Below are positions 44,850-54,011 of a stretch of 64,000 bases of DNA, piece after piece. A program made the position numbers and the translations under genes. The stretch is from JANRLJ01 sp033762735. GTDB taxonomy: Bacteria > Chloroflexota > Anaerolineae > Aggregatilineales > Phototrophicaceae. The notes beneath the pieces are model-generated. The model ran no database searches. It saw only the letters and a list, made by a program, of their open reading frames with translations, and was not told where the DNA came from. The DNA lies in contig JANRLJ010000179.1 in assembly GCA_033762735.1 (NCBI GenBank), forward strand, positions 50,219 to 114,218. The letters are read 5' to 3'. The first letter of the stretch is position 1. Every line of letters starts with the position of its first letter.

Positions 44850-46259
44850 TTAGCCACCCATCGCGGCGGCCAGTTGACTGCACGCCGGGCAGGTGCGGTC
44901 ACGCCGGATAATGGCAAAACCCGCCTGCGGGTCATCGTTGTAAACCTGGAAATCGACATTCCAGATAATCATCAGGCGCACTCGGCCACCCGAACGCGCC
45001 AGCCGCACCGCTTCACCCAGCCAGGTTGCCTGTTCCTGAATGGAGGTATCCGCACCCCAGGCGAACAGGGCAGACAGCGGCCCCCAGCCTTCGGGCGTGA
45101 GATAGCCGAACTCGGTGTAGCAAACAGGCTTTCCACCGAAGGGATTGTAACCACGTGCTGTCATCGTGCCGAAGTAGTAGGTGGGGTAGTTGCCACGCGG
45201 ATCACCGCTGCTGGCAGTGGGCGAAACGATGCCCTCGTTGTAATGCAGCCCCACGCAGTCCATGTAACGCGCTGCGCCAGCGGCGGCCATCTGCTGCATG
45301 AAGGTGTCGTCGTTGCAGCCTGCTGCTGCACAGCCCGCGGCGCCGAAGAAGCCAGTCGGGGCCGGAGCGCCGCTGATTACGATGGTGTTCGGGTTGCGGC
45401 TCTTGATTGCGTTGTAAGCGGCGGCCAGCAGTTGGGTATAGGTCGCGCCGTTGACCCGGCCATTCGGCCATTCGCGGTCGATGTTCGGCTCGTTCCAGAC
45501 TTCGATGGCATCCGCACCCAGCGCCGCGACTTCACCAACGAAATTGGCATAAGTGGCAATGTAGGCATTGTAGTCGGTCATCTGTGAGGGATTGCCCACG
45601 ATGCCCAGCAGAATCTTGAAATTGTTGGCGCGCGCAGAAGCGATCAATGCCTGAGCGCCGCCGGTGCCATCACCGAGGTTGTAGCGAAGCTGCTTCTTCA
45701 CCCAGGTCATCCGCGCCGAACGCATCGCCGCGACGGTTTCCCCACTCAGGCCGACGACATGACCGCCGAGTTCAAAGCCGCCGGATGCGCCGCTGGCCGT
45801 AACAGGTGCGGGCAAGCTTGGATCAGCAGTGCCTTCGGCTACAGGTGCGGCAGTGGTCGTAACGACCTGGTCGCAGACGATGACCACACTCAGATCAAAT
45901 GCGACACGAATCTGGAAGGCTTCTCCACGAACATTGGTAATGAGGTAACTCCAGCCAAAATAGACATCTTCTTCGGGCGCGTCGGCCTTGCAGGTGTGGA
46001 TGCCATCGCGCCATTCGGTCTGGTCAAAATCGTAACTGCGGATGATGGTCAGGTCGATATTGCGTTCTTCCTCAACGGCTTCACGGGCTGCCATGAAACC
46101 GCGCCATGATGGATCAGTGGGGGTAGCGGTTGGGGCAGGGACGCCCTGCGCTTCAACCGTTCCTGATACATTTACCGAAAGCACGGCGGCGAACGCCAGC
46201 GCCAGCAGGAGTAGTGCAGCGCTCGCATTCAGCCAGGCCTTTTTTGTCGTATTGTGCAT
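44850..46259 (-). CDS. Secreted glycoside-hydrolase-like protein (clan GH-A fold)
   Basis: A 469-residue exported protein. The ATG at 46259 (GAGGAA seven bases upstream) gives a clean signal peptide, ASAALLLLALAFAAVLSVNV. The TIM-barrel portion has the proton donor pattern EVWNEPN and the nucleophile pattern CYTEFGYLTPEGWGPLS, the two glutamates of clan GH-A enzymes. The N-terminal 100 mature residues (about 50-150) are a separate, unrecognised domain. A C-x2-C pair (TCPACSQL) lies at the very end. It probably cleaves polysaccharide outside the cell; specificity cannot be told. Confidence 0.8.
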   Translation of the reverse strand: MHNTTKKAWLNASAALLLLALAFAAVLSVNVSGTVEAQGVPAPTATPTDPSWRGFMAAREAVEEERNIDLTIIRSYDFDQTEWRDGIHTCKADAPEEDVYFGWSYLITNVRGEAFQIRVAFDLSVVIVCDQVVTTTAAPVAEGTADPSLPAPVTASGASGGFELGGHVVGLSGETVAAMRSARMTWVKKQLRYNLGDGTGGAQALIASARANNFKILLGIVGNPSQMTDYNAYIATYANFVGEVAALGADAIEVWNEPNIDREWPNGRVNGATYTQLLAAAYNAIKSRNPNTIVISGAPAPTGFFGAAGCAAAGCNDDTFMQQMAAAGAARYMDCVGLHYNEGIVSPTASSGDPRGNYPTYYFGTMTARGYNPFGGKPVCYTEFGYLTPEGWGPLSALFAWGADTSIQEQATWLGEAVRLARSGGRVRLMIIWNVDFQVYNDDPQAGFAIIRRDRTCPACSQLAAAMGG

Positions 46260-46392
46260 GCTTGTCTTCCTCATCCTATTGTTTTATTTCGTTGCATTAC
46301 GAAATGCTTGGCGTAGGCCAAAACGCCAATAGACTACAAAATTATCGGTCTTTTTTCCAGTGTCCTGCATAAGGTTGCCTGAAAACCGAATC

Positions 46393-46420
46393 AAAAAGAC
46401 GACCCAAAGGCCGTCCTTTT
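46393..46420 (-). terminator. Terminator of the CpXC gene
   Basis: On the minus strand a 12-bp stem, with two G-T wobbles and a TTTG loop, is followed by a run of five T. It lies 20 bases past the stop of the CpXC gene. Confidence 0.75.
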
Positions 46421-46439
46421 CAGTTGCGTTCAATTGGAT

Positions 46440-47783
46440 TTAGTTGAGAACCCGCGCTGTTTCTGCCCGCAGCATAGACAGGCGATCATTCAGGGACTGG
46501 TTGCCCTGCGCAGTCAGCACTTCGCTCACGGCGTCCATGACTTCCAGCAGTTCCGGCCCGAATTCTCTGGCATACTCACTAATCATCGCGCGGGCATCTT
46601 CGTCCGTATCCGCGCTCAGCAGTTGATTCACGAAGACCAGTTCGGGCTGCATGTTCTCCTGCATAATCGCTACGACCCGGTTGTAAATCATCCTCAGGCG
46701 ATTCGATGCAGCGGCTTCGCCCTGGCGTTCAGCTTCCTGAATATTAGCTGTGAGGACGGCCATGAAGGTGTCATCGATCACACTCAGGTTGGCACGAATC
46801 ATCTCGTCCAGATTCGGCGCGTTCAGCAAGGCTTGCAGGAAGCGGGCGGCGTTCTGCACGGCGGCCTGCGTCTGCTGATCGATCATCTGCGTGAGTTCAG
46901 TCAGTCGAGTGCGCAGTTGCTCCAGCCCTTCGCGTTCGCCGGCGGGTGCCTGGCCGATAGCGAGCGTCATTTCCTGAAAGAAGGTGTAATCGAAAGCGGG
47001 ACGAGCCAGCCCCACGAGCGCTTGCAGGCGTTCGTCGTCCGCGTCATAGCGACGCGCCAGACTCAGGAAATCGGCGCGGGTGGCCTGTTCACCCAAATCC
47101 TGCACCGCGTTGGCGACTTCCTCAACCAGGTGTTCCTGTGCTTCCTGCTTTTTGAGAAGCTCCTGTCCATAGGTAGACAGTTCCGCCACATGACTCTGAA
47201 TGAGGAGCACCTGCTGGGCGATGTCCGGACGACCACCTTCCAGCGCACGCTGTGCCATGATGGTCATGGCCTGAAAGAAGCGCTCGTCAATCAGCGCGTC
47301 GTTCTGCTTTACCAGCGCCTCAAGCTGTGCGGGGTCGGTTTCCACGATCTGCTGCGCCAGCTTGACGCGCTCCCGCTGCTCGGCCATCATTTCGGGCGTT
47401 ACGCCATCTGACTGCAGCACGAGGTCGATTAAGCCCTGCATCGTCAGAGCGCGTTTGGGGGCAAACATGTACCCCTTGAAGTTTTCCTTCGGCAGTTCAC
47501 GCATCAGGTCGCCGATGGTCTTCTCCTGCTGATCTTTGTTCAGGTTGAGTTCCATCGGCACAAACGCCACCAGCAGTTCTTTTGCCGGGTCGTGGTAGAG
47601 CAGGGGCACGGCCATTGCATTCACGGTGCCGCAGTTGGGGCACTGTGCTGTATTCAGGCGCCCGGTAAGCAGCATGACTTTGCCCTGCGAGTCCTGCTGG
47701 GCGTCAATGTAGGTGCGCAGGGCGGCGGTAAAAGGCTGCCCACAGTTGGAGCAGCGGATCGTCGTTTGGGTAACAGGGGACAT
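46440..47783 (-). CDS. CpXC-domain protein with long helical region
   Basis: A 447-residue protein from the ATG at 47783 (AGGAGAG just upstream). The N-terminus has two CpXC pairs, IRCSNCGQPF and AQCPNCGTV, that should bind one zinc ion, as in the CpXC domain. The rest is almost all helical, with many Q/E/A residues and probable coiled coils (LEQLRTRLTELTQMIDQQTQ region). No membrane segment. CpXC proteins lack an assigned function. It shares the strand with, and lies about 80 bases downstream of, the histidine kinase gene, so a shared transcript is possible. Confidence 0.8.
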   Translation of the reverse strand: MSPVTQTTIRCSNCGQPFTAALRTYIDAQQDSQGKVMLLTGRLNTAQCPNCGTVNAMAVPLLYHDPAKELLVAFVPMELNLNKDQQEKTIGDLMRELPKENFKGYMFAPKRALTMQGLIDLVLQSDGVTPEMMAEQRERVKLAQQIVETDPAQLEALVKQNDALIDERFFQAMTIMAQRALEGGRPDIAQQVLLIQSHVAELSTYGQELLKKQEAQEHLVEEVANAVQDLGEQATRADFLSLARRYDADDERLQALVGLARPAFDYTFFQEMTLAIGQAPAGEREGLEQLRTRLTELTQMIDQQTQAAVQNAARFLQALLNAPNLDEMIRANLSVIDDTFMAVLTANIQEAERQGEAAASNRLRMIYNRVVAIMQENMQPELVFVNQLLSADTDEDARAMISEYAREFGPELLEVMDAVSEVLTAQGNQSLNDRLSMLRAETARVLN

Positions 47784-47861
47784 TCTCTCTCCTTCACTGA
47801 CCAAAGATCACCCGGTCAACGGTCAGCGCCGTTTGGGCTACTGACTCATTCATGATTAAAA

Positions 47862-49463
47862 CTAAATATTTTTGGGAAGCACAAAATAAAAGGTCGCGCC
47901 TGCGCCGGGTTTGCTGTCTACGCCGATGCTGCCGCCGTGCGCTTCAATAATGGATTTTGAGAGGTAAAGCCCCAGCCCTGTGCCCTGCGTCTTGCGGCTG
48001 AGTTTGCCATCGACGCGGTAGAATCGGTCGAAGACACGCTGTAGATCATCTGCCGGGATACCCACGCCCTGGTCGCGCACATAGACCGTGACGGTCTCCT
48101 CATCAAAATAGCCACCCACTTCGATCAGTCCACCGTCCGGCGAATATTTCACTGCATTGCTGAGCAGATTGTCAATCACCTGCCGCAGCCGCATTTCATC
48201 CCCCTGAACAACGGGAAAATCCGGCGCGAAGTTGAGGCGAAACTCATGGGTTTGAGTCTGCGGGCTGTAGCGTTCGACCGCTGTCGTTGCGAGCTGATCG
48301 AGCCAGACCTCGCCCATTTCAAGGCTCATCTGGCGCTGCGTTTGCAGTTTGCTCGCTGTCAGCAGATTTTGAATGAGTTCTGTGAGTCGGTCGGCTTCGT
48401 CCTCGATGACGGCCAGATTTTCCTGCATCACCTGTAAATCCCAGTCCACATCAGTGCGGCGCAGGGTGGCAGCGTAGCCTTTGATGATGGCGACGGGCGT
48501 TTTCAGTTCATGCGAGATGATGGAGACGAAGGTGTTCTGCATTTCCTGGGCTTTGCGCCAGTTGGTGATGTCGCGCACGTTGCCGATAATGCCTGCCAGA
48601 CGATTGTCTGCCGTGAACAGAGGGGCATAGGTGATGCCGATGCTGATGACAATACCGTCGCGCCGCTGTAAATCGCCTTCCACAAAGAGCGCGGTCTGGG
48701 AGGAAGCCCCCGCCGTCGGGGAAAACGGCCATCCCTCATCCAGCGCTTTTTGCAGGTCGGTGCTTTCCAGCCGTTTCCAGACGATTACCTCGTCCTGATG
48801 CCGTCCGACAGCCTCTGTCGAATTCCAGGCGGTCATCCGTTCGAGGGCACGGTTGATGCGCTGAATCTGCAGATCGGTCGTGAGGATCATCACGCCATCG
48901 CCGCTGTGGTCGAGGATGGCGGCCAGACGACGACGTTCCTGATCGATGTTTTCATAAAGCTGTGCGTTGTGGACGGCAATAGCGGCCTGATCGGCAAAGC
49001 TCTGCAAAATCTGCACGTCATTTGCGGTAGCCGCGCCGCGAAACGTGCGGAACACGATCATCAGGCCGAGCGGCTCCCCCGCGAACATCAGCGGCAGGGC
49101 GACTGACTGGCGCAGCTTGCGGTCGATTTCTGCCGCCATCAGCCCCAGTTTTTCATCGACTTCTTCCGACCACAGGGTCGGTTCTTCGCCTGAAAAGAGT
49201 TCATGCAGCCGCTCGTTGAGCGTGGCAATCAGGGTGCTGGTGGGGCCAAGCTGGGAGGCATCCACACCACTGACAGCGCGCACATAGAAATAGCCGTCCT
49301 GCTCCCGCAGCGCGACGAGGCCGACCTGCCCAGCCAGCATGACGATGGACGCATTTAATACGCGCTTCAGCACCTCGCTCAGGTCAAGCTGCGCGGTGAT
49401 GGCACGGGAAATTTCCAGCAGGAAATCGCGCTGGCGGACGCGAAAATCGGGGAGCATCAACAT
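47862..49463 (-). CDS. GAF-PAS sensor histidine kinase
   Basis: A 533-residue cytoplasmic sensor kinase. One GAF domain (about 15-170), a PAS domain (about 175-300, RRLAAILDHSGDGVMILTTD), a HisKA domain with the phospho-histidine in IISHELKTPVAI (about 313) and a HATPase domain with NLLSNAVKYS, DQGVGIP and GTGLGLYLS. No membrane helix. It lies apart from the other kinase in the window and has no adjacent response regulator. Its promoter region has a TACAAT at 49470-49475 on the minus strand just before the ATG. Confidence 0.92.
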   Translation of the reverse strand: MLMLPDFRVRQRDFLLEISRAITAQLDLSEVLKRVLNASIVMLAGQVGLVALREQDGYFYVRAVSGVDASQLGPTSTLIATLNERLHELFSGEEPTLWSEEVDEKLGLMAAEIDRKLRQSVALPLMFAGEPLGLMIVFRTFRGAATANDVQILQSFADQAAIAVHNAQLYENIDQERRRLAAILDHSGDGVMILTTDLQIQRINRALERMTAWNSTEAVGRHQDEVIVWKRLESTDLQKALDEGWPFSPTAGASSQTALFVEGDLQRRDGIVISIGITYAPLFTADNRLAGIIGNVRDITNWRKAQEMQNTFVSIISHELKTPVAIIKGYAATLRRTDVDWDLQVMQENLAVIEDEADRLTELIQNLLTASKLQTQRQMSLEMGEVWLDQLATTAVERYSPQTQTHEFRLNFAPDFPVVQGDEMRLRQVIDNLLSNAVKYSPDGGLIEVGGYFDEETVTVYVRDQGVGIPADDLQRVFDRFYRVDGKLSRKTQGTGLGLYLSKSIIEAHGGSIGVDSKPGAGATFYFVLPKNI

Positions 49464-49733
49464 GCGCTTATTGTAACATGGGTCGAATCGGGATTAAAGC
49501 AGGGTACAATAGAACTCTATCATAAATGCTGGGTTTTATAAAGTGAGGGACGAAAATCGGCGAAAGCGATAGCACGACTGAAATGAATGCTCCTTTCACA
49601 AACGCACTGAAAAAAGCAGCGGAATCAAAACCGACATCACGCACGATGTCGGTTGGGAAGTGGTCACGTGTGCCTGGTAAAAAGGGCATTCCCCATGAAG
49701 GGTCAGCGCTGCACCGGCAGTTGTGCCAGCCGC
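49464..49733. other. Intergenic region with promoter elements and a hairpin
   Basis: About 270 bases between the divergent-in-context minus-strand genes. Contents: TACAAT on the minus strand (49475-49470), six bases before the kinase ATG; a plus-strand TACAAT at 49505-49510; and a 10-bp hairpin at 49629-49654. A plus-strand open frame starting at 49583 (MNAPFTNALKKAAESK) has no homologue I recognise and runs into the ROK gene antisense, so it is not called. Confidence 0.5.
49629..49654 (-). terminator. Probable terminator of the ROK gene
   Basis: AACCGACATC and GATGTCGGTT form a perfect 10-bp stem with a six-base loop. On the minus strand it is followed by TTTTGATT. It sits 80 bases past the ROK stop codon. 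Confidence 0.55.
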
Positions 49734-50717
49734 TCAGGGCGCGTTTAACCTCGCCAGCACATCGTCGATTCGCTCCTGACCGCCGTTAGTGGCGACCAGC
49801 ACCGCCGCCCCGACCAGAGAGACATCTTCACCCAGCGCAGGGCTTTCAATGCGCAGATCGCGCCAGTAAGCGTCGTCAATCGCGTACTTCTGAATGGCCT
49901 CTCGCATGGGTTTGAACATCATTTCCCCGGAATTGGTCACACCGCCGCCGATCACGATGATTTCCGGGTTGAACAGATGAAGCAGATTGACGATCCCCAG
50001 ACCGACCAGCATACCCGTGCGCGTCACGATCTCCCGTGCCAGTTTGTCGCCTGCCTGCGCCGCCTGCCCGACCGTGCTGCCTTTGACCTCGTCCAGATCG
50101 CCGTGTACAAATTCGGAAATGAGCGACTTTTCGCCCGCTTTGATGCGCTCCACCGCCTGCCGCGCCATATCCGGGCCAGCCGCTTCGGTTTCCAGCGTAG
50201 AGACGCGCTCTCCCACCAGCATGACCATGTGCCCGGCTTCTGCGGCCAGGCCTTCGCGTCCGAGCAGCATCCGACCGTCAATGATGATGCCGCTGCCGAT
50301 TCCGGTACTGACCGTAATGTAAATGGCGTGTTTGGCGCCATACGCGACCCCACGCGCGACTTCCGCCAGTGCCGCCAGATTTGCATCGTTTCCCAGGTAA
50401 ACCGGGACTTTAAACTCTTTTTGCAGAATTGGCGCGAGTGGAACATCTTCCCATCCGGGGAGATTCGGTGGCCGGACGATAATGCCGGTATCGGGATTCA
50501 AGGGCCCTGGGGCTGAAACGCCAATACCTGCGACGGGCGTACCATCGTCCGGCAGCACCTTGCGCACTTCCCCTTTGATGCGCTCCAGCGTGGCCTCCAG
50601 CCCGTCTTCAGCCAGCGTCAGCGTTTCCACCCGCTCCAGGATATTGAGGTGTTTGTCGAACCGGGCCGCCCGGATGCGCGTACCGCCCAGATCGACGCCG
50701 ATAATAAGTTCAGACAT
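49734..50717 (-). CDS. ROK-family sugar kinase without the cysteine zinc motif
   Basis: A 327-residue ROK protein, probably a glucokinase-like sugar kinase. The phosphate loop is VDLGGTRIRAA (8-18), the catalytic aspartate is in GNDANLAAL (near 109), and the C-terminal HLFNPEIIVIGGGV is typical. Most ROK proteins have a CxCGxxGC zinc site after the GHM segment. Here the histidine remains (EAGHMV) but the region reads LVGERVSTLETEAAG, and the whole protein contains no cysteine. No N-terminal DNA-binding domain, so a kinase and not a repressor. Transcribed divergently from mutS. Confidence 0.88.
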   Translation of the reverse strand: MSELIIGVDLGGTRIRAARFDKHLNILERVETLTLAEDGLEATLERIKGEVRKVLPDDGTPVAGIGVSAPGPLNPDTGIIVRPPNLPGWEDVPLAPILQKEFKVPVYLGNDANLAALAEVARGVAYGAKHAIYITVSTGIGSGIIIDGRMLLGREGLAAEAGHMVMLVGERVSTLETEAAGPDMARQAVERIKAGEKSLISEFVHGDLDEVKGSTVGQAAQAGDKLAREIVTRTGMLVGLGIVNLLHLFNPEIIVIGGGVTNSGEMMFKPMREAIQKYAIDDAYWRDLRIESPALGEDVSLVGAAVLVATNGGQERIDDVLARLNAP

Positions 50718-50824
50718 AAAAACTCCCGCAAGAGAAAGAATCTGGTTGAAGCAGAGCGCCGTTGTTAAAATAGCACAAAATATCCAAAAGTGTATTGCTC
50801 GATGACGCTCACAGGACAGACATT

Positions 50825-53461
50825 ATGCCGCGTGTGACCCCGCTGCGCCAGCAGTATTTAGACATCAAAAAGCAGTATCCCGACTGCATTCTGATGTTCC
50901 GCCTGGGCGATTTTTATGAGATGTTCGATGAAGATGCGGAAGTCGCCGCCCGTGAGCTTGATCTCACCCTGACTGGCCGCCGCTACAGCAAGGACGACGA
51001 GCGCACCCCGATGGCGGGTGTGCCCTATCATGCGGTTGAGAACTACATCGCCCGGCTGATCGAGAAGGGCTATCACGTCGCCGTCTGTGACCAGATCAGC
51101 GAACCCGACGGGCGCGGCCTGGTCGACCGCGAAGTCACGCGGGTAATTACGCCGGGGACGGTGATCGAGCCGGAACTGCTTTCGGAAGACAAGCCCAATT
51201 ACATCATCGCGGTGCTGCCTGTGGAGGAAGCTGGCGGCTGGCGGCTGGCGGGGCTGGCCTACGCCGATATTTCCACCGGGGAGTTCTGCGCCACGCAGCT
51301 TGAAGGCGAGGATGTGGGCGTGAAGGTGCTGGAAGAACTCGCCCGGCTCTCACCCCGCGAAGTCGTGATGCCCGAAGGCTGGACGAAGCGTGGGGTATCG
51401 CTCCCCCCCGGCGGCCATCTCTCACCCGTGCCGGATTATCGCTTTGAGGCTTCTGCGGCACATCAACTGCTGCTCGATCACTTCCGCATTCGCACCCTGG
51501 GTGGTTTCGGGCTGGACGACAGGCCGTGTGCAGCGGCGGCGGCGGGGGCGCTGCTGGGCTATCTGCGCGATACACAGAAAAGCGGCCTTTCCCAGTTGAC
51601 CAACCTCCGCACCTACAGCACGAGCGACTTTATGGTGCTGGATCAGTTTACCCGGCGCAATCTCGAACTGACCGAAACCATCCGCGCCCGCCAGACACGC
51701 GGCAGCCTGCTCGGTGTGTTAGATCGTACTGTCACTTCAATGGGCGCACGCTTGCTGCGCAGTTGGGTCAATCAACCGCTGCTTGACCTGAATCGGCTGA
51801 ATGCGCGGCTGGACGCGGTGGAAGCGCTGGCGAAGGACGAAGCGCTGCGGATGGAAATCCGCGATGCACTGAAACAGGTTTCCGACATCGAGCGGCTGAC
51901 CAATCGCCTGCTGATCGGTCGTGCTGGCCCGCGTGATCTGATTGGCCTGCGCACCAGCCTGCAGGCGATTCCGATCATGCAGGCGTTGATCGAGAACATC
52001 CCGCCGCTGAAGGCCATCCATACCAAACTGGATGCCTGTGGCGATATCTGCGAGAAGGTGCTCTCTGCGTTAGCGGATGACCCACCTGCAACGCTGAACA
52101 CAGTCGGCGTGATCCGCCCCGGCTATGCGCAGGAATTGGATGACATTCTGCAGGCCAGCAAGGATGCACGGGAGTGGGTGGCGAACCTCGAACCCCATGA
52201 GCGCCGCCGCACCGGGATTGCCTCCATCAAGGTCGGCTTCAACAAGGTCTTCGGCTACTACATTGAGGTTAGCAACGCCAACCTCAACAAAATTCCGTCG
52301 GACTATATTCGCAAGCAAACGCTTGTCAATGCGGAGCGCTTCATCACGCCGGAACTCAAGGAATATGAGACGCTGGTGCTGAACGCCGAGGAACAGATCA
52401 TGGCGGTGGAGCGGCAGTTATTCGAGGCTTTATGCAGCGAAATCGCTACCCATTCGCGCCGCCTGCTCGATACTGGGCGTATGGTGGCGCATCTGGACGC
52501 CTTTCTCTCGCTGGCAGAAGTGGCCGTGCGGGAAGGCTACGTGCGCCCGGTGCTGACTGACGATGATCTGCTCATCATCCGCGATGGTCGGCACCCGGTT
52601 GTGGAACAGTTGATGGACGGTGGTGTGCGCTACGTGCCGAATGATGTCCAGTTCGATACGATGTCGCGCATTCACATCATTACCGGGCCGAATATGTCGG
52701 GTAAATCGACCTACATTCGCCAGGTCGCCGTTATCACCCTCATGGCGCAGCTCGGCAGTTTCGTCCCGGCAGACGAAGCCACCATTGGCCTGGTAGACCG
52801 CATCTTTGCCCGCATCGGCGCACAGGATGAAATTCACGCCGGGCAAAGCACCTTTATGGTCGAGATGGTCGAAACCGCCCGGTTGCTTTCCGGCAGCACC
52901 AAACGCAGTCTGCTCATTCTCGATGAGGTCGGGCGCGGTACTTCGACCTATGACGGCCTCGCCATCGCCCGCGCCGTGATCGAATACATCCACAACAACC
53001 CGCGCCTGAACTGCCGCACACTCTTTGCCACGCACTATCACGAACTGACCGCATTGCCACAGATTTTGCCCCGGTCACGCAATTTCAATGTAGGCGTGAC
53101 GGAACGCGGGGAAGACATCGTGTTCCTACATAAAGTGCTCCCCGGCGGCGCAGATCGCAGTTACGGTGTGCATGTGGCGCAGTTGGCCGGGATGCCTCGT
53201 CCGGTAGTGGATCGCGCACGTGAACTGCTGCAAATGCTCGAAGCCGAAGGTGGGAATTTCGAGATTGAACCCGCCAAGCCGCAGCCACGCCGAGCGAAAC
53301 AGAAAGCCCCACAGGGGCAGATGAGCCTGTTCGGGGAACTGAACGGGAACGCCGTGCACCCGGCACTGGATGCGCTCAAGTCAATGGAAGTCGATTCGCT
53401 CAGTCCTATCGAAGCGCTGACCAAGCTGTATGAACTCAAGCGGCTGCTGGATAAATCGTGA
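50825..53461 (+). CDS. mutS: DNA mismatch repair protein MutS
   Basis: An 878-residue MutS1. Start at the ATG at 50825 (AGGA eight bases upstream); an in-frame TTG at 50795 would add an unlike extension. The mismatch-recognition motif F30-Y31-E32 is present in GDFYEMF. Then come the connector, lever and clamp, followed by the ATPase with Walker A GPNMSGKST (621-629), the DEVGRGTSTYDG block and the TLFATHYHEL motif. The C-terminus contains SLFGELNGN, as in other MutS tails. No mutL follows here. It opens a plus-strand run that includes the hicBA pair and a long helical protein. Confidence 0.97.
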   Translation: MPRVTPLRQQYLDIKKQYPDCILMFRLGDFYEMFDEDAEVAARELDLTLTGRRYSKDDERTPMAGVPYHAVENYIARLIEKGYHVAVCDQISEPDGRGLVDREVTRVITPGTVIEPELLSEDKPNYIIAVLPVEEAGGWRLAGLAYADISTGEFCATQLEGEDVGVKVLEELARLSPREVVMPEGWTKRGVSLPPGGHLSPVPDYRFEASAAHQLLLDHFRIRTLGGFGLDDRPCAAAAAGALLGYLRDTQKSGLSQLTNLRTYSTSDFMVLDQFTRRNLELTETIRARQTRGSLLGVLDRTVTSMGARLLRSWVNQPLLDLNRLNARLDAVEALAKDEALRMEIRDALKQVSDIERLTNRLLIGRAGPRDLIGLRTSLQAIPIMQALIENIPPLKAIHTKLDACGDICEKVLSALADDPPATLNTVGVIRPGYAQELDDILQASKDAREWVANLEPHERRRTGIASIKVGFNKVFGYYIEVSNANLNKIPSDYIRKQTLVNAERFITPELKEYETLVLNAEEQIMAVERQLFEALCSEIATHSRRLLDTGRMVAHLDAFLSLAEVAVREGYVRPVLTDDDLLIIRDGRHPVVEQLMDGGVRYVPNDVQFDTMSRIHIITGPNMSGKSTYIRQVAVITLMAQLGSFVPADEATIGLVDRIFARIGAQDEIHAGQSTFMVEMVETARLLSGSTKRSLLILDEVGRGTSTYDGLAIARAVIEYIHNNPRLNCRTLFATHYHELTALPQILPRSRNFNVGVTERGEDIVFLHKVLPGGADRSYGVHVAQLAGMPRPVVDRARELLQMLEAEGGNFEIEPAKPQPRRAKQKAPQGQMSLFGELNGNAVHPALDALKSMEVDSLSPIEALTKLYELKRLLDKS

Positions 53462-53498
53462 TACCCTTAAAGCAAGGACGTTATACAAGAGAGGTTCT

Positions 53499-53756
53499 AT
53501 GAAAAACGAGTTTACGATAGTATATGAGTCGGGTGAAGATGGTTGGTGGATAGCTACCGCACTGGAATATCCCGGCGCGATTTCCCAGGGAAAAACGCTC
53601 GATGAAGCCCGAGCAATGATCGGGGATGCGCTTCGCGAACTCATGCTGGCGCAGCGGCAGGAGACGGAAAAAGAATTTGCCAACCAACCTGATCTTATTC
53701 GGGAAATGCTGATAGTAGAACTCGATGAAACGCCGTCAGCTTATCAGACACCTTGA
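53499..53756 (+). CDS. hicB: HicB family antitoxin
   Basis: An 85-residue HicB from the ATG at 53499 (GAGG five bases upstream). FTIVYESGEDGWWIATALEY and GAISQGKTLDEARAMIGDALREL form the HicB RNase-H-like fold. The usual C-terminal DNA-binding part is missing, as in many short HicBs. It overlaps hicA by 32 bases in a different frame, so the two are coupled. Order is antitoxin first, which is common. It neutralises the HicA at 53725 and probably represses the pair. Confidence 0.85.
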   Translation: MKNEFTIVYESGEDGWWIATALEYPGAISQGKTLDEARAMIGDALRELMLAQRQETEKEFANQPDLIREMLIVELDETPSAYQTP

Positions 53757-53913
53757 AGAACACCACTGTTATGTGCTGCGCGAGGGTAAAGAACACACCA
53801 TTTACAAGAATGGACAGACGAACCAACAAGCGCCTGTACCTCGTCATAGCGAAATTGACAATAAGCTGGCCCGTAGAATATGTAAACAATTAGGCGTTCC
53901 AGTAATCAATTAA
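53725..53913 (+). CDS. hicA: HicA family toxin
   Basis: A 62-residue HicA. RRQLIRHLEEHHCYVLREG is the first helix and strand, and GKEHTIYKN carries the conserved histidine of the mRNA interferase active site. The rest (VPRHSEIDNKLARRICKQLG) is the second half with a proline-histidine-rich turn. It is slightly shorter than the solitary HicA at 36334. It overlaps hicB by 32 bases. A promoter-like TACAAT at 53956 begins the next gene right after it. Confidence 0.88.
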   Translation: MKRRQLIRHLEEHHCYVLREGKEHTIYKNGQTNQQAPVPRHSEIDNKLARRICKQLGVPVIN

Positions 53914-54011
53914 CCCTAATGCGACCTCTTAATCCCACACCGGGCGCAAACGCGGTACAATCGAGGGATAAACACGCCTCTAACTCAGAACTGAATGGGA
54001 GCGACTTCCTG

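Noticed and set aside
49583..49789. Plus-strand short ORF beginning MNAPFTNALKKAAESK
   Set aside because: No family match, no good ribosome site, and its end runs antisense into the ROK gene; the region contains a hairpin that would interrupt it.
53919..54011. Extended start of the long helical protein at 53919
   Set aside because: The extension includes a promoter-like TACAAT and has no helical character; the ATG at 54012 has a ribosome site.
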